Below the pieces are notes generated by a model. It had not been told where the DNA came from. It did no database searches and saw nothing but the letters and a program-made list of their open reading frames with translations. Below, in pieces: positions 37,724 through 48,445 of a stretch of DNA of 64,000 bases (its first letter is position 1; each line of letters starts with the position of its first letter). Origin of the DNA: Portulaca oleracea (taxonomy: Eukaryota > Streptophyta > Magnoliopsida > Caryophyllales > Portulacaceae); contig CM055869.1 in the NCBI GenBank assembly GCA_029582165.1, positions 58,663,518 to 58,727,517 of the forward strand, given 5' to 3'. The position numbers and the translations under genes were made by a program.

Positions 37724-38924
37724 TTACATTGGCAAGAATGCAAGGGGGGAGATAAGGGTTTCAACATAGCTTACAATCGGGCCGATTTTCCCATTGAATG
37801 AGTCCAAGAAATTAAATTGATAGGCATTCTGATAAGGATTTATAAGAACATATCCTTCGCTACCGCCATTGTAGAATGAAAATGGTAAATCCTTGTGCCT
37901 ATGCTGAACTAGAAGTTCACCCGTTTTCGTGAACCCAAAGAATTCATTGCATGGGAATTCAACAATATCACTCGGCCACAAATATATATCGTAAAGTTTC
38001 TCCCACGAATCCGCCCTCTTGTACTCTTTTAACTTCCATATCTCCACACTGTACTCCTTCCAAAAGATACACAAACATAGGCACCCTCCGGCTCTAGATA
38101 GGCCACTCCACTTTGAAGACCTAGACGAGTAAGGTACCCTAGAGCTCAACGCCTTGGGAATCGGGACTTGGTCAAACACCTCATGGACAAAATCAAAGGC
38201 TACGATACGGTCATACGTCCCCCAATGCAGATGTTCGTTGGTCAGTATTCCATTACAATCAGCATCAGAATCGGCCATGGTACGAAACCGATCGTCCTCC
38301 TCTTTGATTGTTCTCCAAGTATTGCTCCTCAATGAAAACACATACACGGCTCTCTTGTACGACTCTTTGGACCGTCCTCTTGAGCCCAGAACGAGCTTAA
38401 AGTCATCCAAAGAAGACACATAACCAAACCCGCATAGCACGTCTGGTGGGTCAAATGGGCTCGGCGGAGTTGGGATCATTCGATAGTGTTGAAGGGTTGG
38501 GTTACAAACACATATTTGACCCGGTTGTGATAACAAAGCAACCAATCCACGAGATGAACCAAAGGGAAAGGCCCGAGCCCCATTGAGATGGGCACTTAGA
38601 CCCTCTCCTAAGGACACTGAACCGCCAGGGTCTATAAGAACCTGCTTCGCAATTCATGCCCTTTATCAAAGGGTGTTCATCGTTGTAGGCTTCATAATCA
38701 AGCGTCTCGCCGTGTTGGAAGTACACACTGGTGGAACTCGGATTCAAGGCATTATGGTAAGCAAAGTGGGATTCGGCAAATTTTGGACTAGAGATGGTGT
38801 GATTCCAAAGTTTTGAGACGGACTTGAATTGGTATAGGGTTTTCACAGGGAATCGGATCAATATGTGATCCGTGACGAGGTGATGAGGCAGAGAATTAAA
38901 TACGTCCGGCTCATTTGTCGCCAT
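37724..38924 (-). pseudogene. F-box gene duplicate disrupted by a frameshift
   Basis: The minus strand from 38924 begins M-A-T-N-E and carries an F-box (LPHHLVTDHILIRFPVKTL) and about 95 residues collinear with the F-box protein at 28906-30204. At about 38627-38634 two bases are missing relative to that gene (TATAGAGAGCC there, TATAGACCC here). The original frame then reads 45 wrong codons to a stop at 38502, while the homologous sequence continues in another frame down to 37724 (CNPTLQHYRMIP, FGYVSSLDDFKLV, FGFTKTGELLV). The C terminus is also about 40 residues shorter. The copy is inverted relative to the intact gene, about 8 kb away. An F-box-only truncated product (140 aa) is conceivable but unlikely. 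Confidence 0.88.
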
Positions 38925-39310
38925 TTTTGAAGTAAAGAAATGATTAGGAGAGAAAAATTGAACAACATATGAAATTTTAAACCATATATGTAGTCGATAG
39001 ATTGAACAACATAATATATAACCATAATTTGAAGCTATATTTGATTGTTGCTTGCACGTTTTTAAGGAAAAAGACCACTAAAAAAAAAAAAAGACTTCCA
39101 TAAACTTTGTCTTTTGGATGGAAGATTTCTATGAAATTTTAAATCACATACGTAGGCAATAATTTTGCTTTCATATTTTGAATAATCCTTGTTTGTTTTG
39201 TCTACAAAAAATAAGGGAAATTTTAGCTTGTCTCTAGGAAGATTGGATTTGGGAATGAAGTTTGGACTGCCTTTCTTTTATGGGACCTAGCCCATTTTGC
39301 ATTGGACTTA
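38925..39310. other. Upstream region of the F-box pseudogene
   Basis: AT-rich; AACAACATA-ATGAAATTTTAAA-CATA words repeat locally (38960-39150). No gene is seen. Confidence 0.4.
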
Positions 39311-39319
39311 TTTAAACTA

Positions 39320-40041
39320 GGGTTAATGACTATAAAGGACGGCCCAAAATGAAAATTGACATAAAAGGCTGGGCTGAACACTAAAGTCCAAATTTACAAT
39401 TAATAGTGGTGGCCACATGCTGACTCACCTCCCTTATTTCCCTCCTCATTCTCTCTCTATGAAAAACAAGGGAGAGAAGACAGATCCGCCTCAGCCTCAG
39501 CCCCCACCGCCACCGCTCTCTCCTCCGCCTCAGCCTCAGCCCCCACCGTCACCGCCTCCCACCTTTGAATCTTTCTTTCATGGCGTCTCTCACAACACCA
39601 ATACCAATACCAATACCAACCCCAACACCAATACCAACAACCCCTGAAGACAATATCGACAACCTCCTCTGCTCTGAAAGAAAGATTCGAAGGTGGGAGG
39701 CGGTGGCGGTGGGGGTTGAGGCTGAGGCGGATCTGCCTTCCTTCCCCTGTTTTTCATAGAGAGAGAATGAGGAGGGAAATGGGGGAGGTGAGTCAGCATG
39801 TGGACCCCACTACTCTCCTGCTTGGCTATTGAATGAATCTTATGCTTGTCAGGTCCACTCCTCTGTCTTCTCTTGCCTATCGTCCACACCTGTGATAAAA
39901 ACTCCAACCCCGAAAAGGTGATCTCTTCCCATGAACTTCCGGAGTCCCTATCTAATATTAATCGTAAATTTGGACTTTAGTGTCCAGCCCAACCTTTTAT
40001 GTCAATTTGCATTTCGGGCCGTCCTTTATAGTCATTAACCC
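39320..40041. mobile_element. Non-autonomous Mutator-like element with long inverted repeats
   Basis: Both ends begin GGGTTAATGACTATAAAGGA and are flanked by TTTAAACTA (39311-39319) and TTTAAATTA (40042-40050), a 9-bp duplication with one mismatch, the hallmark of Mutator-like elements. The arms pair over about 250 bp; the right arm has an extra segment of about 130 bp (39825-39955), apparently deleted from the left. Each arm contains a CCTCAGCCTCAGCCCCCACC run that reads as a Pro/Gln-rich peptide (QPQPPPPP) after a shared TMLTHLP-type start. Two proline-rich frames (39417-39647 + and 39590-39907 -) are mirror images of the same arm, so I do not call a gene. Confidence 0.88.
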
Positions 40042-40050
40042 TTTAAATTA

Positions 40051-41272
40051 TTCATACTACATATTTTGGCGAAAACACTATTTTAGAATAGTGGTGAGAT
40101 ACTAAGAGCAAACATAAATTTGAGAAAAAAAAAAGAGTGAAATTGTTTAATTGTTTCAATTTAGAGAGAGAATGGTTTATATTGGAAATAAAAATGGGGA
40201 ACATGATGCTAATTATTGGTCGAAAAATTGATTAAAAATGTAAAATGACAAATAATTAGAAATAAGAATATTATTCAAACGGATAAATAAATAAAGACGG
40301 AGGGATTATATCTTTTTGAAAGACAAATTAAATTTTCTGAATAAGAGTAGAAAATAGTTGCTTTTTTTCCCCTCCTTTTTCGAATAAGTGTTGGTATGGT
40401 GAGTCTTCATCAATGGTTCGGTTATTGCTGATCAACACCAATAATGATATTGATTTTGTTGAAGTATACAATTATCATTGGTCCTTAAACTATTAGTGTA
40501 AGTTTTTGGTTATAATGATTTCAATTGGTATTAGAGTATGACTGAGTAGGAGGCTCACGTTCGAATTTCAACAACTCTGTGTATATTTGTGCAAGGTGAA
40601 GGGGGTTTTTACAGCATCCATGTTTCAAGCCTCATGGGCATTCATGTGAGATGTGCTAGGGTACAGAGCCATCATTCGACATTCAATTAGGGGTGAGCAA
40701 AAATTCCGAGAATCCTGGTTTCATTAATCCCGACATGATTTCCTATAGGTGTGTGTGTGTGACCGTTTCTGGCTATGCAAGTATAATTTGGCCAAAGAGT
40801 GGTAGTGCTAATCTTCTGTGATTTGTGGCATTTAATAAAATTTTTGTCAACTTTATGTTGATTTTTTGTGTAAATAGGTTAGAGAATCGAGACTAAAAAA
40901 GTCTCGGTTCATTTCCCGCTCCTGGCGGAACCGGGTGTGGGAGCAAAAATCTGCTTCTGGTCACAACCGGGATTGGGATTGGAAGTCAATATTTGCTCCC
41001 AATCATAACTAGGACCGGGACTTCCAAAGATCACTAGAATTTCGGTCCGACTGACCCCTACTTTTTTAATGTTAGAGGATAAGATCATCATTAGGCTTTC
41101 AACTATACATTTAACTATTTAAGCTTTTGATTGAGATGATTCCTTATGGTATCCGTTGCAATTTTATTGCTTATTTTTTTTCTATTTTTTACAAAAAAAA
41201 CCAGAGGAAAACGTAAGAATTTTTCACGCAAAAACACCAACAGTGCATTCCTTCTCAACGGTATTCACACAC
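40051..41272. other. Intergenic region with retroelement leader remnant
   Basis: 40240-40320 ends in GACGGAGGGATTA, a possible Stowaway terminus. At about 40529-40545 TTGGTATTAGAGTATGAC resembles the tRNA-Met primer site (TGGTATCAGAGC) of LTR elements, and the following GCTCACGTTCGAATTTC...GTGCAAGGTGA text resembles common plant retroelement leaders. 40690-41060 has CCGGGTGTGGGAGCAAA/GGACCGGGACTTCC words. No gene is seen. Confidence 0.4.
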
Positions 41273-41990
41273 TGTAACGCTCCGACCCCTTCTGAGTCGT
41301 GAACGTTACCACAATTGCTTAACAGATTGCTGACTGACCCCACAAATCATTACGAGTCCTTCCAATGTGTTTCGTCTTCGCTCACACATTGCTTGGGAAA
41401 ACTTTCTAGGAGGTCACCCCTCATGAGACTACTCCTAGCCAAGCACGTTTAACTGAGGAGTTCCCAATGGATGAACTTCCTAAAAAGAAGGTGCACCTTG
41501 TTGATATAAGTAGTTATTTCAATGCTTTTAAGCCACACTTTAACCATATATCTGGGGTGTTACAATCACTCTCACTTAAGCGCTCAACGTCCTCATTGTA
41601 TCACAATCCAATACTTAATCTTTGCCCCGCTAGGTGACTATCCATGGATTTCCATCCACTGACGCAGCTCACGGTCGCGGGTCGGTCCGATACCATCTGT
41701 AATGCTCTAGGCCTTCCTAAACCGGGAACATTACCGTAACTAATTCAAGGATCGACGACTGACCTCACAAATCACCACGAGTCATTTCAGCTTGTTTCAT
41801 CCTCGCTCGCACGCTGCCTGAAAAAACCTCTCAGGAGGTCACCCATCCTGAAAGTAGTCCCAGCCAAGCACGCTTAACTGAGGAGTTTCCAACGGATGAA
41901 CTACCTTAAAAGAATGTGTATAATGGTGATATAAGTAGTAATTTGAATCCCTTTAATCCACACTTTAACCGCATATCTGAAATGGTAGAA
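41273..41990 (-). mobile_element. Cassandra-type TRIM with 5S rRNA-derived LTRs
   Basis: Two diverged LTRs (41273-41564, TGTAACG...GGTGTTACA; and 41698-about 41990, TGTAATG...) flank about 130 bp. Both contain, on the minus strand, a stretch matching plant 5S rRNA: AGTTAAGCGTGCTTGG, then AGTA/AGTC, then GGATGGGTGACCTCCTGAGA (41841-41892 and, more decayed, 41411-41462). This covers the box A to box C promoter of 5S genes. Next to the 41698 LTR the minus strand reads TGGTATCGGACC, one or two changes from the tRNA-Met primer site, placing the 5' LTR there. A purine-rich AAGTGAGAGTGAT precedes the other LTR. Together these features identify the Cassandra family. No matching 5-bp target duplication was found; the LTRs are fairly diverged, so the element is old. 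Confidence 0.88.
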
Positions 41991-42864
41991 TGTGGGGATA
42001 AAATAGATAAAGTACCATCTTTTTATTATCCGACAATCAATGAGAATAACACTCTTAATCCACCATATGTCTAATCTTTTTTTGAGGGCTACAATCTCCA
42101 ATATCCACTAGACCAAAATAATGTTTACACTATGATTTTGGAATTATTATATTCTTATTATAAGGAGAATAGAGGGATTAGGTGTACTAATTTAGGTAAC
42201 CACTTTATTAATTGTGTGAATTATTTGTGAGAGGTTCACTAATTTAGGTGCACTAGTAAGTCAAAAGGGTGGACTTTGGAGTAGGACTAGACATTATTAT
42301 TTTGATTGAAACTTTCCATGTTAATCAACATGAAAAATGGACCCTATTTCTAGTAATGCAATATAGCTAGGGGCTATTTTTACACGTGTCATTGTCCCTT
42401 TTTATTTTTAATTATAGAGTAATTTGTCTCTTTATTAAAAAAGTTTAGAAAAATAAGACAAAATCCATTTGTTTTTGAGGATTAATTAGTATTTAATGGT
42501 GTGATTTAACGGCCACTTTTATGTGTATGGTCTCTTCTAATGTTGGTCCTACCCATGTTGTTTCAAATTTGAGATTTGAAAATGGGATTTATATTTGAAA
42601 TTGTTGTTATTATAGTTTTAAATATGGTTGTTGAAGATTTGCCTCTGGGTCATTTTGATCCGATGAATTAGATATTGGACAAAAAGTTAATGTTCGATGT
42701 CCAATTTTTTTTGGATATTCTCAGGGTCGAATAATTTGAGCCAATATCCAATTTGCTTAATTATGCAAAGAAAACCAACATAAAAAAGATTTTTTTTTTT
42801 TGGTGAAATTCAAATTTCACACTCAACTTCAAGATGTCAATTGTCAAGGCTAAGTTGTCATATA

Positions 42865-43083
42865 CTCTCTCTATTTCATATTGATAATGGTCTTTTTATT
42901 AACTGTCATGGTCTTCAATATTAATATTTTATTAATAATTGTAATATTATATTATTAGGATAGTATTTTTTGTTACAAACAGTACCTTATATAACAAATC
43001 ATGTATGAGAAATTTATGATTAAAAATTTTAAAATTTGATTGCACAATTTTCAAAGATAACAATTAATATAAAATGGAGGGAG
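42865..43083. mobile_element. Stowaway-type MITE, diverged
   Basis: CTCTCTCTATTTCATATTGA at the left, CAATTAATATAAAATGGAGGGAG at the right, TA before the left end, and the internal GTATTTTTTGTTACAAA block of the family. Confidence 0.65.
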
Positions 43084-43138
43084 CTAATATTATACAAACT
43101 ATCCTACTATATTATGTTAAAAATGGAATTTTGTTTAA

Positions 43139-43360
43139 GGCCCTATTCTTTTTCATGGTTGCGGTGTGTCATGCATTACAACCCGCCACATTTTACCGCA
43201 AATCATTACTTTTATCTCTCATCGCTTTTCTCTCTCCTTACTTTTCTCCTCTACTTTTTACATCTTCTCTTCTCACCTTCCCCACATACCAATAAACCAC
43301 CACAATTCCACCACACCTCACCACACCATTCCTCAAAATACCGCATAAAAGGACAGGGCC
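43139..43360. mobile_element. GGCCCT-terminus MITE with TAA duplication
   Basis: Ends GGCCCTATTCTTTT and, reversed, GGCCCTGTCCTTTT are flanked by TAA at 43136-43138 and 43361-43363, indicating a PIF/Harbinger relationship. The interior is pyrimidine-rich (CTCTCC/ACCACAATTCCACC). An inverted diverged copy lies at 11545-11790. Confidence 0.75.
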
Positions 43361-43808
43361 TAAATTGAAACTGAAAAAGACCACACCAGCTTTCCCAAAA
43401 AAAAAACAAAGAAAAAAGAAAGAGACCACACCAAATGCTAATATTGAACCAATAATATGAAATTTGTTTGAGTGTGTATTGCATTATAAATTAAGACAGG
43501 GAAATCCAGCAAATGGACAGCACATTCCTGTGAAATGGCATTTTGCCCTTTGCATATTCCTCCCCCACTTAGCTGAGCCTCAGACAATGACTTCTCACAC
43601 CTAGCTGGCTTAGCTTCCACTTAACCAAACAAAATTAAAAATTATAAAAAAATTATAAAAAAAACCCAATTATAAAAGAAAGAAAGAAAAAAAAACCATG
43701 ATATGTGCCTATTATCTTGGGACCATTTAATGGGTGACTGCATGATGAAGAAAAATATGACAATATGTTTTTAACATTATGTTAAGAGTATATAAATTAA
43801 ATTAAAAA

Positions 43809-44172
43809 GGGTTATTGGACCTAAATAATCCAACCTTTGAGGCAACTTGGATACAACGAACTAACCTTTGAAATTTGGATTCAACGAACTATATACTTAA
43901 CATCCTATTATATTAAGTGAACTTTTACCGATTTCAACTCGTCTGAAAATGACTTACGATGGTGATCAAGGTGTTTTTCTTTACTTTTCACCTTTCAAAT
44001 AGTTTACATAAGCAATCACCTTTGTTAGGCCATTTTTCAAACGAGTTGAAATCGGTAAAAGTTCACTCAATATAATAGGATATTAAGTATGGTTCGTTGA
44101 ATCCAAATTTCAAAGGTCAGTTCGTTGAATCCAAATTGCCTCAAAGATTGGATTATTTAATTCCAATAACCA
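43809..44172. mobile_element. Foldback element, near-palindromic
   Basis: Left arm GGTTATTGGACCTAAATAAT and right arm, reversed, GGTTATTGGAATTAAATAAT continue pairing for about 130 bp per arm (CAACGAACT, TTCAAAGG, AACTTTTACCGATTTCAACTCG against its complement). The central loop is about 100 bp. No target duplication was resolved. Confidence 0.8.
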
Positions 44173-46900
44173 TGGGTAATGGATCGAGTTTGGATTGGAA
44201 AACCTTTATTTGTATCCATGATTGCGTTCATCCATTCCGTTCATTATCTATGGCAATCTAATCTGATTCGTCCATTCATAATCTGACAAAAGAGACGTAT
44301 AGCATGTTGTTCTTGTGATATAGAAATTTGAGGTTTATCCTTTCTAGTAAAATTCTAACCCTAAAATAATAAAGTAAATTAAAATAGATGAATCCCGCAA
44401 TATGTGGAAGATGAAATTTATAACCAATTTTTAGTAAATTTAAATCCAAATCCAAACAATGAAAAATGGTGGTAAAAGTATATTAACATTATAATTTGAT
44501 TACTAGAAAATATCACTAGTGGTAAAAATAAAAAATAAAATGCCCCTTATTTTTTTGTAGTATATATATCAAAACTAGTAAATTTTATGCATGCAACTAA
44601 TGGAAATAGTGAATTTTAGCAAATTTTATAATTTTTATATTAGCAAAAGCTTTCTTTTGAAAATATATTAATAGAAAACGGTGGTAAAAATAGAGTGTAA
44701 GAAGATGTAATAAGATCAAAAGTAGTGGGTATAGTGAAAAATTGAGGGAGTATACCGAAGAATAAAAATGCAAAATTGAACAAAATTATTCTCTATTATT
44801 AACATCAAATCAAACGTTGTCTGATTCCCCTTGGTTTAAGTACGACGTCGCATCTCCTTAGTTACACGACAAAGTTAGTAAATCACGAATATAAGTTATA
44901 CTACACCTTTAGAAAGGTAATGCTTTCTTTCTTTTGAGACTCAAGCTTTCTATTAGCTTTTGACTAACACGAACCTTTGTAATCGAAAAAGTATAAATGG
45001 CCTAGTTAGGATGGAGTAAAAGTTCCTAAGATCTTATCCGATTTGGAGATTGTTCTGCGTTTGCACAGTTCAAGGAGTCCTCTTAGTATACAAGGCCACA
45101 TCAAGGCACAACTGACCAAGCTTGGGATAGAATATGATCTAGTCATGCTATCTCCGATCCGAGCACTTTTGTAGATTGTTGGGCCAAGGTTCAAAGCGTT
45201 GAATTAAATTCGCTCTTTTATATACTATGTTAATATCTTAATTCAAATTGCATAGAAATATATCTTTATTTTTTGTACTAAGTGTCTGTTTGGCCTAATT
45301 TCTAAAAAAAATGTTTTTGCTTCTTACAAACAGTTTTTATAAAAACTATTTTTGGAGAGGTGTTGGAGTGTTTGGTCTAGCTTATGAGATAAGTTATTTT
45401 ACTAAATTAAAGTGTTTGACCTAACTTATAATAGAGTGCTTTTACTAATTGTTTACCCTAACTTTTAAAATTATCATGTGTTTTTGGGAGTAAAATTATC
45501 ATATGATTATTTACATTTTTCTATTTTTATTAATTTTTAAACAAATTATCATGTTTTAATTTTAGCAATAATTATAATCGTATAGTTATAGTTATAGTTA
45601 TAATAATTACTATGATAACTATATATTGCCTTACTTAACTATACAATTCTTTATATTAAATATTTATATATCAAAAATTTAGTAAATACCATATTTGTAA
45701 AGAAATTAAATAATAATAATGTCTAACATAATATTAAAGGTTATAACATAATATTTAAATATTTAAATTCTATCTTTATAAGAATCAAAATATTTATTTG
45801 AAATTATGGAAACTAATCACTAAAGAATCCTATAGATTGAGTGAGATTAGTTTGTAGGAAGCAGAAGTAGCAATTCAATGCTTCTGCTTTTGGAACTGTT
45901 TTTGGCCAAAACTATTTTTGAAAACAGTTATTAGCTTCTAAAAAAACACAGGTTGACCTAGTTTGTGCTTTTTAACTCCAAAAATATTTCCATAAGCTAG
46001 GCTAAACAAGCACTAAAATCAAAATAGTAGCTTTTTTTTTTTTAATTATGTAGCCTTGCACTTTTCAAAATTTGGTCGTCCTTCTCTTTGTCAACTCCAA
46101 CTACGTCAAGATTGGGTCAAGCCAACTCATGATTGAATGACCTTTATACTTGATTATTTGACTTTATCCATTTCCAAGTTTGTTTTTGTTACAAACAAAA
46201 ATACAAATAAACCTCCATAAATATTACCATAATCCACAAAAATAATTTTAGTCACCAACATTTAGACCATATTCTTATCTATGACTTTTAGGAATGAGAT
46301 TTGCAATTATGGATCATGAGATAGAAATCAAGAATGACAATCTTAATTATAATCACCTTTTTATGATGACTTATCTCAGAGGTCATGCATGATCAATCAA
46401 TTTAATAGACACATTAACACCATGTTCTTTAGAGTATTAAAATTAAAATAAAGTAAGGTTATAAGGAAAAGAAATGTAAAAAAAAATAAAATAAAATGAT
46501 ACTGATTTGAGTGTTTTTTTAGGGATTTGATAAGGTAATATAAGGTAATATAATGTAAGGTAAGGATTGAATAAACCTGATTTATCATTATAAAGAGCAT
46601 GACCTAATTTTGTGTTAGGTTCAAAAATCTTTTAAATTTACTCATCAAAATTAAAACTGATCAAATCATCTTGACTTAAAATTGAAATTCATTTTTATTT
46701 CGAGTTTGCGTAAAGTTATTTTGTTCCATTAGACTTACCAACTCATGAAAAATAATACTGCATATTTTCTCATTTTATTTGTCATCTAATGTTTAGCGCT
46801 CTCAAATAAATTGATTGTTTTCACGTAATATTTTACCAAAAGTTGCATGATTGTATTCTTATAATGATATATCTCATGAAAAATATGGACTTTTGGATGT
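44173..46900. other. Gene-free region with two degenerate MITEs
   Basis: About 45278-46015 has inverted ends AGTGTCTGTTTGGCCTAATT and, reversed, AGTGCTTGTTTAGCCTAGCT and complementary AACTGTTTTTGG/AAAACAGTT segments: a probable hAT-type element of about 735 bp. About 46422-46602 has ATGTTCTTTA at the left and TAAAGAGCAT at the right. 44173-45277 shows no gene; 45000-45195 has an open minus-strand frame of 62 codons with no recognisable domain. Confidence 0.45.
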
Positions 46901-47275
46901 CAATAACAGCAGCAACTTTGGAGGTATATATTGGACAATAACAATACAAACTATTCTCTTGGACACTTATAATATTAACTATCAACATATTTTCCACCAA
47001 CAGTATAACACCGATTTGGTATAGGTTTGACTCCTATTAAAATGACGTGGAAGGCGAAGTTTGTGTAGAAAATGTTGACGTAGACACTAATCTTACTTCC
47101 GTGTCACACATTATGAAGTCACGTCATGTTTCCGATGAGTTAAAATCATAATAAAATCGGTGATGTATTATTGGGGAAAATAAGTCGATAGTTAATATAT
47201 AGTGTCAGTATCCAAGAAAATAGTTTGTATTATTAGTATCTAATACCCCAAAATTAGTATTATTAACCCCAAAAT
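46901..47275. mobile_element. Foldback remnant of the GGGTATTGGAT family
   Basis: TATATTGGACAATAAC-AATACAAACTATTCTCTTGGACAC near 46926-46970 pairs with GTGTC-GTATCCAAGAAAATAGTTTGTATTATTAGTATC near 47205-47242. The right end CTAATACCCC resembles the ends of 2427-2749. A related partial piece lies at 47840-47960. Confidence 0.55.
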
Positions 47276-47980
47276 AATTAATGACCAGGTTTTCAATGTT
47301 TGATTCTCATAATAAAATGCCAATGGAGGGAAAGAGTATGTTTCAATCATTATTGATGTGGTGGTTAGTATGTGGATTTGCTTAACTATGTTGTTGTACT
47401 CAGCATATGCCATAATCATTGGGATTATACCAAAACCAATGAAATCATACATTTAAAAAAGTTTGATTTTAAATAAATAATTCCTTTTATCTCTCACATT
47501 ATTATTTATTTATTTATTTACTTCAGCATTATTATTTTACCAATTAACTTGCTGTTAGTTGGTCTTTCTAATATGATATCCACTCTACTACGAAAGGGCA
47601 ATTTTACAAAATTAATATATTAAGAATATTTGATAATAATTGAAACTTTTTTAGCTATTATAATTAAAAAATGTAAGATATCATTGATTCTACCTTAAAA
47701 GATTGAAATTAACATATTTTGATTGAAATAATTTGTTGCAATAGTTAATCGATCGTGTCATAAATATTTTTAACGTATGAAATTTGTCTTACTTAAATTA
47801 ATAATAATAAACTTTCAACTACCATAGTTGAAAAAGAAGGTATATTGGATTACAATATACTGACCTTTGGGGTATTGGATTGTAATATACCGACCTTTAC
47901 TATTGGACAACAATATCCCGACATTTATACTTAGGTGATATTATATATTATACCAACAATGACTAAGGGGGTGGTGACTG
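47276..47980. other. Upstream region of the glucosylceramide synthase gene
   Basis: AT-rich with a foldback fragment at 47840-47960 (GGTATTGGATTGTAATATAC repeated). ATTATATATTATACC at about 47940 may serve as a TATA region, but the start of transcription is not visible. Confidence 0.35.
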
Positions 47981-47983
47981 GTT

Positions 47984-48312
47984 TGCAATTGTAACTTCAT
48001 CTTCATCATACCATCTTCATTTCTTCATCACATTTTGACTCAATCCCTTCTTCTCTTATCTGTCTCTCCTCCAAATCCAACTGGGTTTCTCTTTCTCTCT
48101 CCTCCTCCCTCTTTCTCTCCAGCCGTATCCAACGGTCCCTCTCTCTCTCTCTCATACTGAATTGTTTGCATTGTAACTTCATCTTCATCATATCATCTTC
48201 ATTTCTTCATCACATTTTGACTCAATCCCTTCTTCTCTTATCTGTCTCTCCTCCAAATCCAACTGGGTTTCTCTTTCTCTCTCCTCCTCCCTCTTTCTCT
48301 CTCTTCGCTCAT
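47984..48312 (+). repeat. 182-bp tandem duplication in the GCS leader/promoter
   Basis: TTGCAATTGTAACTTCATCTTC at 47984 and TTGCATTGTAACTTCATCTTC at about 48166 start two copies running through CACATTTTGACTCAATCCC, GGGTTTCTCTTTCTCTCTCC and CCTCCCTCTTTCTCTC. The period is 182 bp with very few differences, so the event is recent. The first copy ends in a (CT)n tract. Confidence 0.93.
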
Positions 48313-48314
48313 CC

Positions 48315-48329
48315 ATGGCGACGATCTGA
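48315..48329 (+). promoter_or_regulatory. Minimal upstream ORF in the GCS leader (MATI-stop)
   Basis: ATG at 48315 in a good plant context (ATCCATGGCG) gives four codons then TGA, 117 bp before the GCS start. It is probably transcribed because it follows the pyrimidine-rich leader; an effect on translation is inference. Confidence 0.4.
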
Positions 48330-48445
48330 GAGAAAGAGAGAATTTCTCCACACATTTCGATTGAATCCCCCTGAATTCTTGTCGGGGGTTCTGAAATTTT
48401 AATTGCGGTTTAGGGTTTATACATTTTGGATTGGATAATCACACA

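Noticed and set aside
39417..39907. Two proline-rich frames as genes
   Set aside because: They are mirror copies in the inverted arms of a Mutator-like element; no independent evidence of a gene.
41841..41892. A 5S rRNA gene
   Set aside because: Only the internal promoter part matches, with deletions, and it lies inside paired LTRs; it is a Cassandra LTR, not a functional 5S gene.
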